A stretch of DNA of 18,125 nucleotides from Deltaproteobacteria bacterium. Its GTDB lineage: Bacteria; Desulfobacterota; UBA8473. Where the stretch lies: contig JAUXFK010000024.1 in NCBI GenBank assembly GCA_030623035.1, positions 1 through 18,125 on the forward strand, given 5' to 3'. Positions 1-6,528 of this stretch are shown here, one piece after another. The notes beneath the pieces are model-generated. The model made no database searches, was not told where the DNA came from, and worked only from the letters and a program-made list of their open reading frames with translations. The stretch's first letter is position 1. Each line of letters begins with the position of its first letter. The translations under genes were made by a program, and so were the position numbers.

Positions 1-32
1 AATATTTTCCTGTAAAAATAGGGACGAAAATA

Positions 33-40
33 GGGGACGT
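33..40 (+). repeat. REP-like GGGGACGT copy 1
   Basis: GGGGACGT lies 20 bases upstream of the first decayed RAYT gene. A partial GGGACG stands just before it at 21-26. The same octamer recurs at 372-379 and 1739-1746, and inverted at 664-671. RAYT transposases are known to be flanked by the short repeats they mobilise, so its position before a RAYT remnant supports a REP identity. No full REP hairpin can be seen at this copy. Confidence 0.5.
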
Positions 41-60
41 AGTTTAAAGGTTAAAAGTAT

Positions 61-293
61 ATGCAAGATTAGATGCTCCTGGGGTTATCCATCACGTTAT
101 TATCCGGGGTATTGAGCGTCGCAGGATATTTTGTAACAGCAAAGATCATGCTGACATGATAGAACGCATGAGCGATTTATTGCCCGCCACAAACACGGCC
201 TGTTATGCATGGGCATTTTTATCCAACCATGCCCATTTTTTATTTAGATCAGGGGATGCAGGCCTTCCAACATTGATGATTATGATAATTTAA
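61..293 (+). pseudogene. REP-associated tyrosine transposase (RAYT, Y1_Tnp) remnant 1
   Basis: Frame 63-293 reads ARLDAPGVIHHVIIRGIERR and runs on to SNHAHFLFRSGDAGLPT, then stops at TAA 291-293. The DAPG..HH...RGIERR start and the N-H-x-H HUH metal-binding motif are hallmarks of the Y1/IS200-like RAYT family (normally about 200-300 residues). The ATG at 61 is out of frame because one base of the expected ATG-CCA-AGA start is missing. The sequence ends about 30 residues after the HUH motif, before the catalytic Tyr helix would be expected. The gene is therefore broken at both ends and should be inactive. Confidence 0.8.
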
Positions 294-371
294 AAGTGAC
301 CTCCCAAAGGGGGTAACGATCACGGAGGGAAAAGGGGACAGCCCTGGAAAATAGAAATTAGGGGGGATATA

Positions 372-379
372 GGGGACGT
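372..379 (+). repeat. REP-like GGGGACGT copy 2
   Basis: ATAGGGGACGT stands 50 bases upstream of the second RAYT remnant. This is the same order (repeat, then transposase) as copy 1 and the first remnant, so the two look like tandem decayed REP-RAYT units. Confidence 0.5.
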
Positions 380-429
380 CTTTCATGTTATAAGTTACTA
401 ATGGATGGAATGTGCGATATGAAAAATAT

Positions 430-562
430 ATGCCAAGAAAAGTAAGGATAGATGCTTCTGGTGATCTTCACCACATTATTGTCAGGGGCATTAATAAGAA
501 ATACAATCTTTCAGGATGATCTTGACCGAAAGAAATTTATAGACAGGGGGTTTTGGGGATAA
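430..562 (+). pseudogene. RAYT transposase N-terminal remnant 2, frameshifted
   Basis: ATG 430 opens MPRKVRIDASGDLHHIIVRG, the classic N-terminus of RAYT transposases, and reaches a TGA at 517-519. Shifting by one base near 502 restores the family continuation TIFQDDLDRKKFIDRG before TAA 560-562. A single-base insertion therefore broke the gene, and everything after it, including the HUH and Tyr motifs, is gone. It is a diverged paralogue of the remnant at 61-293 rather than a recent duplicate (compare HHIIVRGINKK with HHVIIRGIERR). Confidence 0.8.
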
Positions 563-590
563 AGTTATTTGATTATTTAAGGTCGTACCC

Positions 591-613
591 TTGTGTGTCC
601 CCTTGTGTGTCCC
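591..613 (+). repeat. Short tandem repeat TTGTGTGTCCC x2
   Basis: Two adjacent copies of TTGTGTGTCCC (591-601 and 603-613), separated by one C. They lie between the second RAYT remnant and the inverted REP copy. No function can be assigned. Confidence 0.6.
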
Positions 614-663
614 AAGGAAAATAAATATTCACTTCTTAACGATACAAACTTATAAACCGAGGA

Positions 664-671
664 ACGTCCCC
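664..671 (-). repeat. REP-like repeat, inverted copy (ACGTCCCC)
   Basis: ACGTCCCC followed by TAAG is the reverse complement of the GGGGACGT repeats at 33 and 372. It closes the RAYT region on its right side. A repeat-transposase-inverted-repeat order is the usual layout of RAYT units. It sits 53 bases upstream of the YchF-like gene. Confidence 0.5.
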
Positions 672-724
672 TAAGTTTCTAAGTTTTATTAAATGTTAAA
701 TAAAGCAAAAGGTATTTTTACGGA

Positions 725-1417
725 ATGAAAATAGCATATACAAGATTAAATCTACCGCAGGGCAAGATAAAGTACAATGATGGGATATTCGTGGGTCTTG
801 TCGAGAAGTTTCAGCCGGCAAAGGTGTCGCCGTATTACTTTGAGTTTTTGCTAGAAGACTACGAATCGGCTGATGTCATTGCGATAGCGAATGAATATGC
901 CCTAGATTTGCTCATTCTTGACATGGAGAAGATCGAAGGCAGATTGTCGAGAACAGAGGACCCGTCTGAAAAAGGGTTGCTCGAAAAATGCCTGGCGCAA
1001 CTTGAGAATCAGAAGCCAATCTGTGATCTATCCCTGGACAATGCCGAGCGGGCTATCGTCAAAGCGTTAAGACCATTGAGTTTCACACCTACGCTGGTTT
1101 ACAAGGAGACATCTCTGGATCCAAATATTGTGTGCAGTGACGGAATGGAGAAAGCCGGCATGATGTTTTTCTACACAGTGGGCAAGGAGGAGGTTCATGC
1201 ATGGTTGGTTGAGAAAGACACCGATGCCGTAACATGTGCAGGAAAGATTCATTCAGATCTAGCCCGAGGATTTGTCAAAGCGGAACTCGTGAGCTGTGAG
1301 GATATGATGACAGTCCACAACATGCAGGATGCACGCTCCAAGAAGTTGACCAAGCTCGTCGACAGCGATTATGTCATTCCAATGAACAGCATTCTCGATA
1401 TACGCTTCAATATTTGA
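725..1417 (+). CDS. YchF-like protein lacking the GTPase domain (DUF933/TGS)
   Basis: 230 residues. Residues about 145-230 (MMFFYTVGKEEVHAWLVEKD, then GKIHSDLARGFVKAELVS, ending DIRFNI) match the C-terminal TGS/DUF933 domain of the Obg-family ATPase YchF. Residues about 58-128 (ILDMEKIEGRL, LEKCLAQLENQKP) resemble YchF's helical coiled-coil insertion. The stretch near 28-42 (EKFQPAKVSPYYFEF) resembles YchF's 'kPkkvvPatvEFvDiaG', but the G3 glycine motif, the P-loop GxxxxGK[ST] and the NKxD motif are all absent. YchF is normally about 365 residues, so this relative should not bind or hydrolyse nucleotide. The ribosome binding site is weak: AAAAGG lies far upstream and ACGGA abuts the start. 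It stands alone, bounded by REP-like repeats at 664 and 1739. A possible role is ribosome or RNA binding through the TGS fold, but this is inference. An intact reading frame argues for some selection. Confidence 0.75.
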   Translation: MKIAYTRLNLPQGKIKYNDGIFVGLVEKFQPAKVSPYYFEFLLEDYESADVIAIANEYALDLLILDMEKIEGRLSRTEDPSEKGLLEKCLAQLENQKPICDLSLDNAERAIVKALRPLSFTPTLVYKETSLDPNIVCSDGMEKAGMMFFYTVGKEEVHAWLVEKDTDAVTCAGKIHSDLARGFVKAELVSCEDMMTVHNMQDARSKKLTKLVDSDYVIPMNSILDIRFNI

Positions 1418-1786
1418 CGTTCTATGCGAAAGGGCACATTCATAAAACAGCCAACCAACGGATTAAGCCGACTCGCAAGCTAGCGGCTGATCTCGGTCGA
1501 ACCCCGCAGTTAACTTTCAGGTTAGGTGACATTTGATCTGCCCCTTTTTTCTAAACAGATCATAGAAGTTCGTCAATTCTCATCAGTTTTTGGCGATGTT
1601 TTGTGTTTTACCTGGAAGAAGCCGTGGCTGTTTGATTCCGTCCGGGTAATGTTTTCATTACGTGCTTGGCTAAATACAAAACGGTTTTGCCAGCCAAATA
1701 TCATCATCAGAGCAGCCTGTACGAACCGGGCGCGTTTTGGGGACGTACGTCCTCTAATTTTCTCCTTATTATCAGTAAGTTTAGAT
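1418..1786. other. Non-coding stretch with scattered inverted repeats
   Basis: No ORF here resembles a known protein; the overlapping 128-codon (+) and 81-codon (-) frames look like chance. Visible structure: an AGCCG/CGGCT stem at 1466-1488 (an attC-like reading is given under findings); GATCTG/CAGATC arms at 1535-1540 and 1556-1561 enclosing a T-rich loop; and the REP-like palindrome at 1739-1754. No promoter or terminator is convincing. Confidence 0.5.
1739..1754. repeat. REP-like palindrome GGGGACGT-ACGTCCTC
   Basis: GGGGACGT is followed directly by ACGTCCTC, a near-perfect 16-base palindrome (one mismatched pair) built from the octamer found beside the RAYT remnants at 33, 372 and 664. 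It is the only head-to-head copy in the window and lies on the far side of the YchF-like gene. This agrees with REP elements often occurring as inverted pairs. Confidence 0.55.
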
Positions 1787-1966
1787 AGCGTCCATCCAGA
1801 AATGGCCCTTTTGCCCAATCTCTGCGCCTGCCCCGTGGAATTTCGCCTTGCGAACCCCTATGGGGATTCCACAGGGCGGGCATATTCCTCTGGAGTCAGG
1901 CTCGGATTTTAATCTCTTCCCCTTACTTAACCTTGAACAAAATTGCTCATTTCCGGATGGACACTA
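1787..1966. mobile_element. MITE-like element with terminal inverted repeats and internal cloverleaf
   Basis: The left end starts TAGCGTCCATCCAGAAATG and the right end, reverse-complemented, starts TAGTGTCCATCCGGAAATG. About 26 of 34 bases match across the two ends. The element is 180 bp with no coding frame, which fits a MITE, and both ends carry TA at the outer edge. Inside, 1835-1872 folds as a compact three-way junction. A closing stem GTGGAAT/ATTCCAC (1835-1841, 1866-1872) encloses two abutting hairpins, TTCGC-ctt-GCGAA (1842-1854) and CCCC-tat-GGGG (1855-1865), with no unpaired base between them. The 53 bases at its right end recur at 13361-13413. The parental transposase is not in the window: the IS630 ends at 13661 and 14912 differ. 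The mobile origin is inferred from the termini alone. Confidence 0.5.
1914..1966 (-). repeat. Dispersed repeat A, copy 1
   Basis: A 53-base segment, from CTCTTCCCCTT to ATGGACACTA, that aligns without gaps to 13361-13413 with 6 mismatches. It forms the right end of the MITE-like element at 1787-1966. Confidence 0.75.
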
Positions 1967-1984
1967 GATCAGGAGATTCTTATC

Positions 1985-2013
1985 TTGACAGAGATAGTCG
2001 TGATTGATATATT
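1985..2013 (+). promoter_or_regulatory. Sigma-70-type promoter for the zinc-ribbon gene
   Basis: Perfect -35 TTGACA (1985-1990), a 17-base spacer and TATATT (2008-2013), about 40 bases before the start codon at 2053. This is one of the strongest promoter-like sequences in the window. It begins 19 bases after the MITE-like element and may also serve priA. Confidence 0.7.
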
Positions 2014-2052
2014 TTATCTATCACAACATTAAAAAACGAAAGGAATGAGACT

Positions 2053-2169
2053 ATGAAAGTGAAATGCGATGTGTGTAAAGCTGAGATAGAAGAAGATGAG
2101 GCTATAAAGGACGGGCAGGCTATTTTCTGCGAGGATTGCTTCATGGAAAAGACAAAAAGAAGGTGTTAA
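2053..2169 (+). CDS. Small zinc-ribbon-like protein (38 aa)
   Basis: A 38-residue protein with two CxxC knuckles: CDVC at residues 5-8 and CEDC at residues 26-29, followed by a basic tail (MEKTKRRC). The spacing suggests one structural zinc site, as in short zinc-ribbon or LIM-like proteins. AAAGGAATGAG about 10 bases upstream is a good ribosome binding site, and a strong promoter stands at 1985-2013. Cys pairs in register, an RBS and a promoter make it a credible gene despite its size. The function is unknown. It lies 99 bases upstream of priA and may be cotranscribed with it. Confidence 0.7.
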   Translation: MKVKCDVCKAEIEEDEAIKDGQAIFCEDCFMEKTKRRC

Positions 2170-2268
2170 AAAAGATTACAATCATAACAACTGTTAGCCT
2201 TACTTTTAATAAAAAAGGGTGGTGGTATAAACTTCATATGCTAAAGAACCTGTTCCTTTTTTAAGACC

Positions 2269-4782
2269 ATGAAAGATAAAAGATTTGCCGAGGTGGCCCC
2301 AAGTCTGCCCCTTTCAAAGACATTTTATTATCGAGTTCCAGGAAGATTCAAGGACAGTATTGAAATCGGTAAAAGGGTATTGGTGCCTCTGGGCAAAAGG
2401 AATCTAACCGGTTATGTTTTAGGATTCCCAAAAGAGAGCGATATCGACGATATCAAAGACATCTTGGATGTGCTTGACGATATCCCTTTATTCGGAAAAG
2501 ACGAACTCGACCTTTTTCACTGGATCTCAAAATACTATTTCTCCCCTATTGGCGAAGTGATGAAGACTGCCCTGCCCAAGGGTATCAATATTGAGACGCT
2601 ACAGACCCTTTCCATTACAGAAAAGGGCAAAAACCTTTTATCTTTATCCAATAGTGTCTATCCTTTTCATCCTGCTAAAGAGATTATATCTAATAAGGCT
2701 TATCGGATATTAAAGGAAATTCCAGAAAAAAAGGGGGTTACGACCAGCCATCTCAAAAAGAAACTATCCTATGGTAATCTTCACAATGCCCTTTTAAGGT
2801 TAAGAGATGAAGGGCTCATTCATATTGACATCAAACCCAAGCAAAAAAGAGTAGGCCGAAAAACCGAAAGCTTTATAAAATACGAGGAAAACAGGCTATC
2901 CAAAGAAGAACTGACTCTGGCTCTGGCCCATCTGGAGAATAAGGCACCCAAGCAAACCCGTATATTGAAATTTATTCGGAAAAATAACAGGGTTTCTTTC
3001 CAAACACTAAAAGAAGAGTTTGACAATCCGTACATTAGTATTCGAAAACTACAGGAAAAGGGATTCGTTTCTGTGCAAAGTGAAGAGGTTTACCGTAATC
3101 CATTATACTATGAAAGCTATGGACAGGATTCTCCCCCTAAACTTACTGACAAACAACGAGAGGTGTTAAATAGAATCGTCCAGGGCATCAAATCCTGCAG
3201 GTTTTCTCCATATCTTCTCTTTGGTGTAACAGGAAGCGGCAAGACTGAAATCTACATGAGATCCGTTGAAGAGGTGTTGGATTCGGGGAAGGAAGCGATT
3301 GTTTTGGTCCCGGAAATATCCCTGACATCTCAACTGGTTAGCAGGTTTAGAACACGTTTCGGTAACACCATAGCCCTGCTGCATAGCAGGCTGTCAGAGG
3401 GAGAGAGGTACGATGAATGGAGACGAATAAAGAAAAGGGAGGTTAAGATCGCTATAGGGGTTCGCTCTGCTATCTTTGCCCCCTTTGAAAATTTGGGAAT
3501 AATCATCGTAGACGAAGAACACGATGCCTCTTACAAACAAGAAGAGAAACTACAATACAGCGCCAGGGACATGGCAATAGTCAGAGGAAAAAAGGCATCT
3601 GCAACAGTTGTTTTGGGATCAGCCACACCATCTTTGGAATCCTATTATAATTCACAAATAGGGAAGTTATCTCTATTGAGCCTGCCAAATAGGGTTGAGA
3701 ACAGGCCTCTACCCAGGGTAGAAGTGGTTGATATGAGAGAGGAGGCCAAAGAGAACTCAAGCCATAATCCAATATTTTCAAATAGATTAAAAGAGGCTAT
3801 GAAAGAGACCCTCAACAGGAAAGAACAGATTCTTTTATTTCTTAACCGTCGGGGCTTTGCTACATTTGTAATCTGTGAAAAATGTGGATTCATCATTAAA
3901 TGCCCGAATTGCAGTGTCTCTCTTGTACATCATCTTAAAGGGAATACAATTCACTGCCATTACTGTGATTATTCTACTCAGATACCCAAGCTGTGTCTAG
4001 AATGCAAAAAGGCAACAGTCCAGACATTTGGTTTGGGGACTGAAAGGATAGAGGAAGAGGTGAAAAGGCTCTTTCCAAATGCTAGGGTTGCAAGGATGGA
4101 TAGAGATACAATAACCAGGAAGGAATCCCATTATAAATTATTAAAGAGTGTTGAAGATGGAGAGACGGATGTACTGGTAGGAACGCAAATGATTGCCAAG
4201 GGACATGACCTGCCCAATGTCACTTTGGTTGGGGTTACCTCTGCTGATACCTCCCTCGGGTTTCCTGATTTTCGAGCAAGTGAAAGGACATTCCAGTTGT
4301 TAACTCAAGTAGCGGGTCGGGCTGGAAGAGGAAAGCTTAAAGGGAGGGTTATTGTCCAAACCTATAATCCGGAGCACTACAGCATACAACAGGCAAGATT
4401 TCATGATTTTGTAAATTTCTATAAGCAAGAGATAAACTTTCGAAAGGCATTAAACTATCCCCCGTTTTGCCGTCTTATTAACTTCAGAATCATGGGCAGC
4501 AGTAAAATAGATACAGCAAAATATGCCGATGATTTGGGAAAGCTCAGTAGAGATTTTTTATTAAATGACAGGAATTATCAGAAATCCATTGAAATACTTG
4601 GGCCTGTTGTTTCACCCATTGAGAGATTAAAGGGGAAGTATCGTTGGCAGATATTAATCAAAGGACAAAAACCGAATTTACTTCACTGTTTTGCTGGACA
4701 GGTATTAAAAAGAGCCGCATCAAGGATAAAAGGCAAGGGGGTTACCCTATCTGTAGATGCAGACCCAATCAGTATGCTTTAG
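2269..4782 (+). CDS. priA: Primosomal protein N' (replication restart helicase PriA)
   Basis: 837 residues. A 3'->5' superfamily 2 DNA helicase that recognises stalled forks and starts reloading of the replicative helicase. The N-terminal DNA-binding domain (about 1-105, 'FYYRVP..GKRVLVPLGKR') is followed by a winged-helix region and a helicase core: Walker A GVTGSGKT at 319-326, DEEH at 415-418, GSAT near 450-453, and motif VI QVAGRAGRG at 680-688. Eight cysteines form the two zinc sites (CEKC 536-539, CPNC 545-548, CHYC 563-566, CLEC 576-579). At 837 residues it is longer than E. coli PriA (about 730) because of a larger linker near 110-290. ATG 2269 is the only usable start after an in-frame stop at 2242. 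There is no clear Shine-Dalgarno. An 8-codon reading frame (2238-2264) ends 4 bases before it, so translational coupling is possible. It is followed by def and fmt, a common neighbourhood. Confidence 0.97.
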   Translation: MKDKRFAEVAPSLPLSKTFYYRVPGRFKDSIEIGKRVLVPLGKRNLTGYVLGFPKESDIDDIKDILDVLDDIPLFGKDELDLFHWISKYYFSPIGEVMKTALPKGINIETLQTLSITEKGKNLLSLSNSVYPFHPAKEIISNKAYRILKEIPEKKGVTTSHLKKKLSYGNLHNALLRLRDEGLIHIDIKPKQKRVGRKTESFIKYEENRLSKEELTLALAHLENKAPKQTRILKFIRKNNRVSFQTLKEEFDNPYISIRKLQEKGFVSVQSEEVYRNPLYYESYGQDSPPKLTDKQREVLNRIVQGIKSCRFSPYLLFGVTGSGKTEIYMRSVEEVLDSGKEAIVLVPEISLTSQLVSRFRTRFGNTIALLHSRLSEGERYDEWRRIKKREVKIAIGVRSAIFAPFENLGIIIVDEEHDASYKQEEKLQYSARDMAIVRGKKASATVVLGSATPSLESYYNSQIGKLSLLSLPNRVENRPLPRVEVVDMREEAKENSSHNPIFSNRLKEAMKETLNRKEQILLFLNRRGFATFVICEKCGFIIKCPNCSVSLVHHLKGNTIHCHYCDYSTQIPKLCLECKKATVQTFGLGTERIEEEVKRLFPNARVARMDRDTITRKESHYKLLKSVEDGETDVLVGTQMIAKGHDLPNVTLVGVTSADTSLGFPDFRASERTFQLLTQVAGRAGRGKLKGRVIVQTYNPEHYSIQQARFHDFVNFYKQEINFRKALNYPPFCRLINFRIMGSSKIDTAKYADDLGKLSRDFLLNDRNYQKSIEILGPVVSPIERLKGKYRWQILIKGQKPNLLHCFAGQVLKRAASRIKGKGVTLSVDADPISML

Positions 4783-4858
4783 TTGCCTATCAGCCCTCTT
4801 CTATCGGCCCAAGTTATGCTTATATAATTCAAAACCTGCATAAAAAGGGAGCTGTCTC

Positions 4859-5365
4859 ATGTCTGTTTTAGAAATCCTGATATACCCTGATCCTATTCTC
4901 AGGAAAAAAGCGAAACCTGTTGGTATAATCGATGCAAAAATAGAAAGGCTCGCAGAGGATATGATCGAGACCATGTATGCAGCCCCGGGAATAGGTTTGG
5001 CTGCCCCTCAGGTTGGTGAATCGATTCGTTTAATCGTTGTTGATGTAACCCAAAAAAAAGAAGCACCTATCGTGCTGATCAACCCGGAGATGATTTCCTC
5101 TGAGGGTGAGTGTTTTGAAGAAGAAGGCTGTTTAAGCGTTCCAAACCTTAAAGAACCTATCCAAAGAAAGCAGAAAATAGTTATTAAAGGATTGAACCCT
5201 GAAGGAAACAATATTCAAATATCAGCGGATGGTACACTTGCAATTGTATTACAGCATGAGATTGACCATTTAGATGGCGTTCTTATAATCGATTTGATCA
5301 GTAGATTGAAAAGGGATATTTTCAAGAAAAAGCTACTCAAAAAGATGAATAATAAAGAAGCTTAA
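4859..5365 (+). CDS. def: Peptide deformylase
   Basis: 168 residues, normal for the family. A metallo-enzyme that removes the formyl group from the N-terminal methionine of new proteins. All three motifs are intact: PGIGLAAPQVG (43-53), EEGCLSVP (88-95, metal-ligand Cys91) and QHEIDHLDG (132-140, ligands His133 and His137, catalytic Glu134). AAAGGGAG 7-8 bases before ATG supports the start. It lies 76 bases after priA and 15 bases before fmt. Def removes the formyl group that Fmt adds, which explains the pairing. Confidence 0.98.
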   Translation: MSVLEILIYPDPILRKKAKPVGIIDAKIERLAEDMIETMYAAPGIGLAAPQVGESIRLIVVDVTQKKEAPIVLINPEMISSEGECFEEEGCLSVPNLKEPIQRKQKIVIKGLNPEGNNIQISADGTLAIVLQHEIDHLDGVLIIDLISRLKRDIFKKKLLKKMNNKEA

Positions 5366-5380
5366 AAAGAAATCAAAAAT

Positions 5381-6319
5381 ATGAAAATATTATTTATGGG
5401 GACATCGGATTTTGCTGTTTCTTCCTTAGAATTTCTTACAAGGGCTAGGGAAGACGTAATTGGTGTAGTGACGATGCCTGATCGTCCAAAAGGCAGGGGA
5501 AGGAAAATAACAGCCACACCAGTCAAAGAACTGGCAATTCGTGAAGATATCCCTGTATTTCAATCCGGAAACATACGAGATGAATCCTTCATTTCAAAAC
5601 TAAGGGAATTAACTCCCGAAGTTGTGGTGGTGGTAGCTTTCGGTCAGATTCTACCAAAAGAGATACTCAAGATGCCCGGATTTGGTTGTATTAATTTACA
5701 TGCATCTCTTCTTCCAAAATATAGGGGGGCAGCTCCCATTAACCGGGCAATTATCAATGGAGATAAAGTGACGGGTGTTACGACCATGTATATGGATGAG
5801 AGCCTGGATACAGGAGGTATTTTACTTCAACAAGAAGTAGAGATCGAAGACAATGACACTGCCGAAAGTCTCCATAATAAGCTGGCAAAGATTGGGGCAA
5901 AACTATTGGCTGAAACTCTCAGAAGGCTCAAAGAAGAAAGCATAACCCCCATTTCCCAGGACCACTCAAAGGTAACCTCTGCTCCCAAACTGAAAAAGGA
6001 AGATGGGTTAATAGATTGGAGAAAAGGAAGCTTACAAATATCAAATTTAATCAGAGGATTAGCCCCCAAACCCGGTGCTTTTTCCCATCTTAATGGAAAG
6101 ATACTAAAGATTTTCAATGGTGTTGCGCTTGTAGGAGACTCAAAGAATATTACCCCGGGAACAATCAGTGAGATTGCAAAAGAAGGAATAAAGGTTTCAA
6201 CAGGCGAAGGGTTTCTCCTAATAAAGGAAGTACAATTACAGAACCATAAAAAAATGGAGATTAAGGATTTTCTAAGCGGGCACAGACATAGAATCAATGT
6301 TGGAACCATTTTAAAATAG
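5381..6319 (+). CDS. fmt: Methionyl-tRNA formyltransferase
   Basis: 312 residues, full length. It transfers a formyl group from 10-formyltetrahydrofolate to the initiator Met-tRNA. The N-terminal hydrolase domain carries the folate-binding and catalytic signature: Asn105 and His107 in CINLHASLLPKYRG, and Asp143 in SLDTGGIL. The C-terminal domain runs from about 205 (KKEDGLIDWRKGS, then IRGLAPKPGAFS), the tRNA-binding fold. The ribosome binding site is weak (AAAAGAAATC). With only 15 bases between def and fmt, it is probably translated from the same mRNA. No terminator is seen before the tRNA promoter at 6338. Confidence 0.98.
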   Translation: MKILFMGTSDFAVSSLEFLTRAREDVIGVVTMPDRPKGRGRKITATPVKELAIREDIPVFQSGNIRDESFISKLRELTPEVVVVVAFGQILPKEILKMPGFGCINLHASLLPKYRGAAPINRAIINGDKVTGVTTMYMDESLDTGGILLQQEVEIEDNDTAESLHNKLAKIGAKLLAETLRRLKEESITPISQDHSKVTSAPKLKKEDGLIDWRKGSLQISNLIRGLAPKPGAFSHLNGKILKIFNGVALVGDSKNITPGTISEIAKEGIKVSTGEGFLLIKEVQLQNHKKMEIKDFLSGHRHRINVGTILK

Positions 6320-6337
6320 TTCTATTCAAATTAAATC

Positions 6338-6366
6338 TTGACAAGAAGCCTATGATATAAGCTAAT
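6338..6366 (+). promoter_or_regulatory. Promoter of tRNA-Pro
   Basis: TTGACA (6338-6343), a 17-base spacer and GCTAAT (6361-6366), ending 19 bases before the tRNA. The perfect -35 compensates for a weak -10. TAATAT at 6363-6368 is an alternative -10 with a 19-base spacer. Confidence 0.55.
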
Positions 6367-6385
6367 ATGGACTAAGTAACTGAAA

Positions 6386-6462
6386 CGGGACATGGCTCAG
6401 CCTGGTAGAGCACTGCGTTCGGGACGCAGGGGTCGGGGGTTCAAATCCCCCTGTCCCGACCA
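6386..6462 (+). tRNA. tRNA-Pro (anticodon CGG)
   Basis: 77 bases with CCA encoded (6460-6462). It folds as a complete cloverleaf: acceptor CGGGACA/TGTCCCG, D stem GCTC/GAGC with the AGCCTGGTA loop, anticodon stem CTGCG/CGCAG with loop TTCGGGA, and T stem GGGGG/CCCCC with loop TTCAAAT; discriminator A. The anticodon is CGG, followed by G37 as expected for tRNA-Pro, and it reads the codon CCG. It has its own promoter-like sequence upstream and lies 67 bases before the acyl-CoA dehydrogenase operon. Confidence 0.97.
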
Positions 6463-6528
6463 TTGATAATTTTATCCTTAACCATTTTTAAAGAATCGAG
6501 ACACCAGGGTAATGTAAGGAGGTGGATT

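Noticed and set aside
591..613. Possible CRISPR or other array
   Set aside because: Only two adjacent 11-base copies, with no spacers.
1573..1818. 81-codon minus-strand frame
   Set aside because: Overlaps the same repeats, has no family resemblance and no ribosome binding site; probably chance.
1526..1912. 128-codon plus-strand frame
   Set aside because: No recognisable domain or ribosome binding site, and it runs through the REP palindrome and the MITE-like element.
5827..6309. 160-codon minus-strand frame opposite fmt
   Set aside because: Antisense shadow of a conserved gene, with no domain of its own.
6463..6528. 22-residue N-terminal extension of the first acyl-CoA dehydrogenase
   Set aside because: It would start at the base after the tRNA CCA; the GGAGGTGG site points to ATG 6529, where family homology begins.
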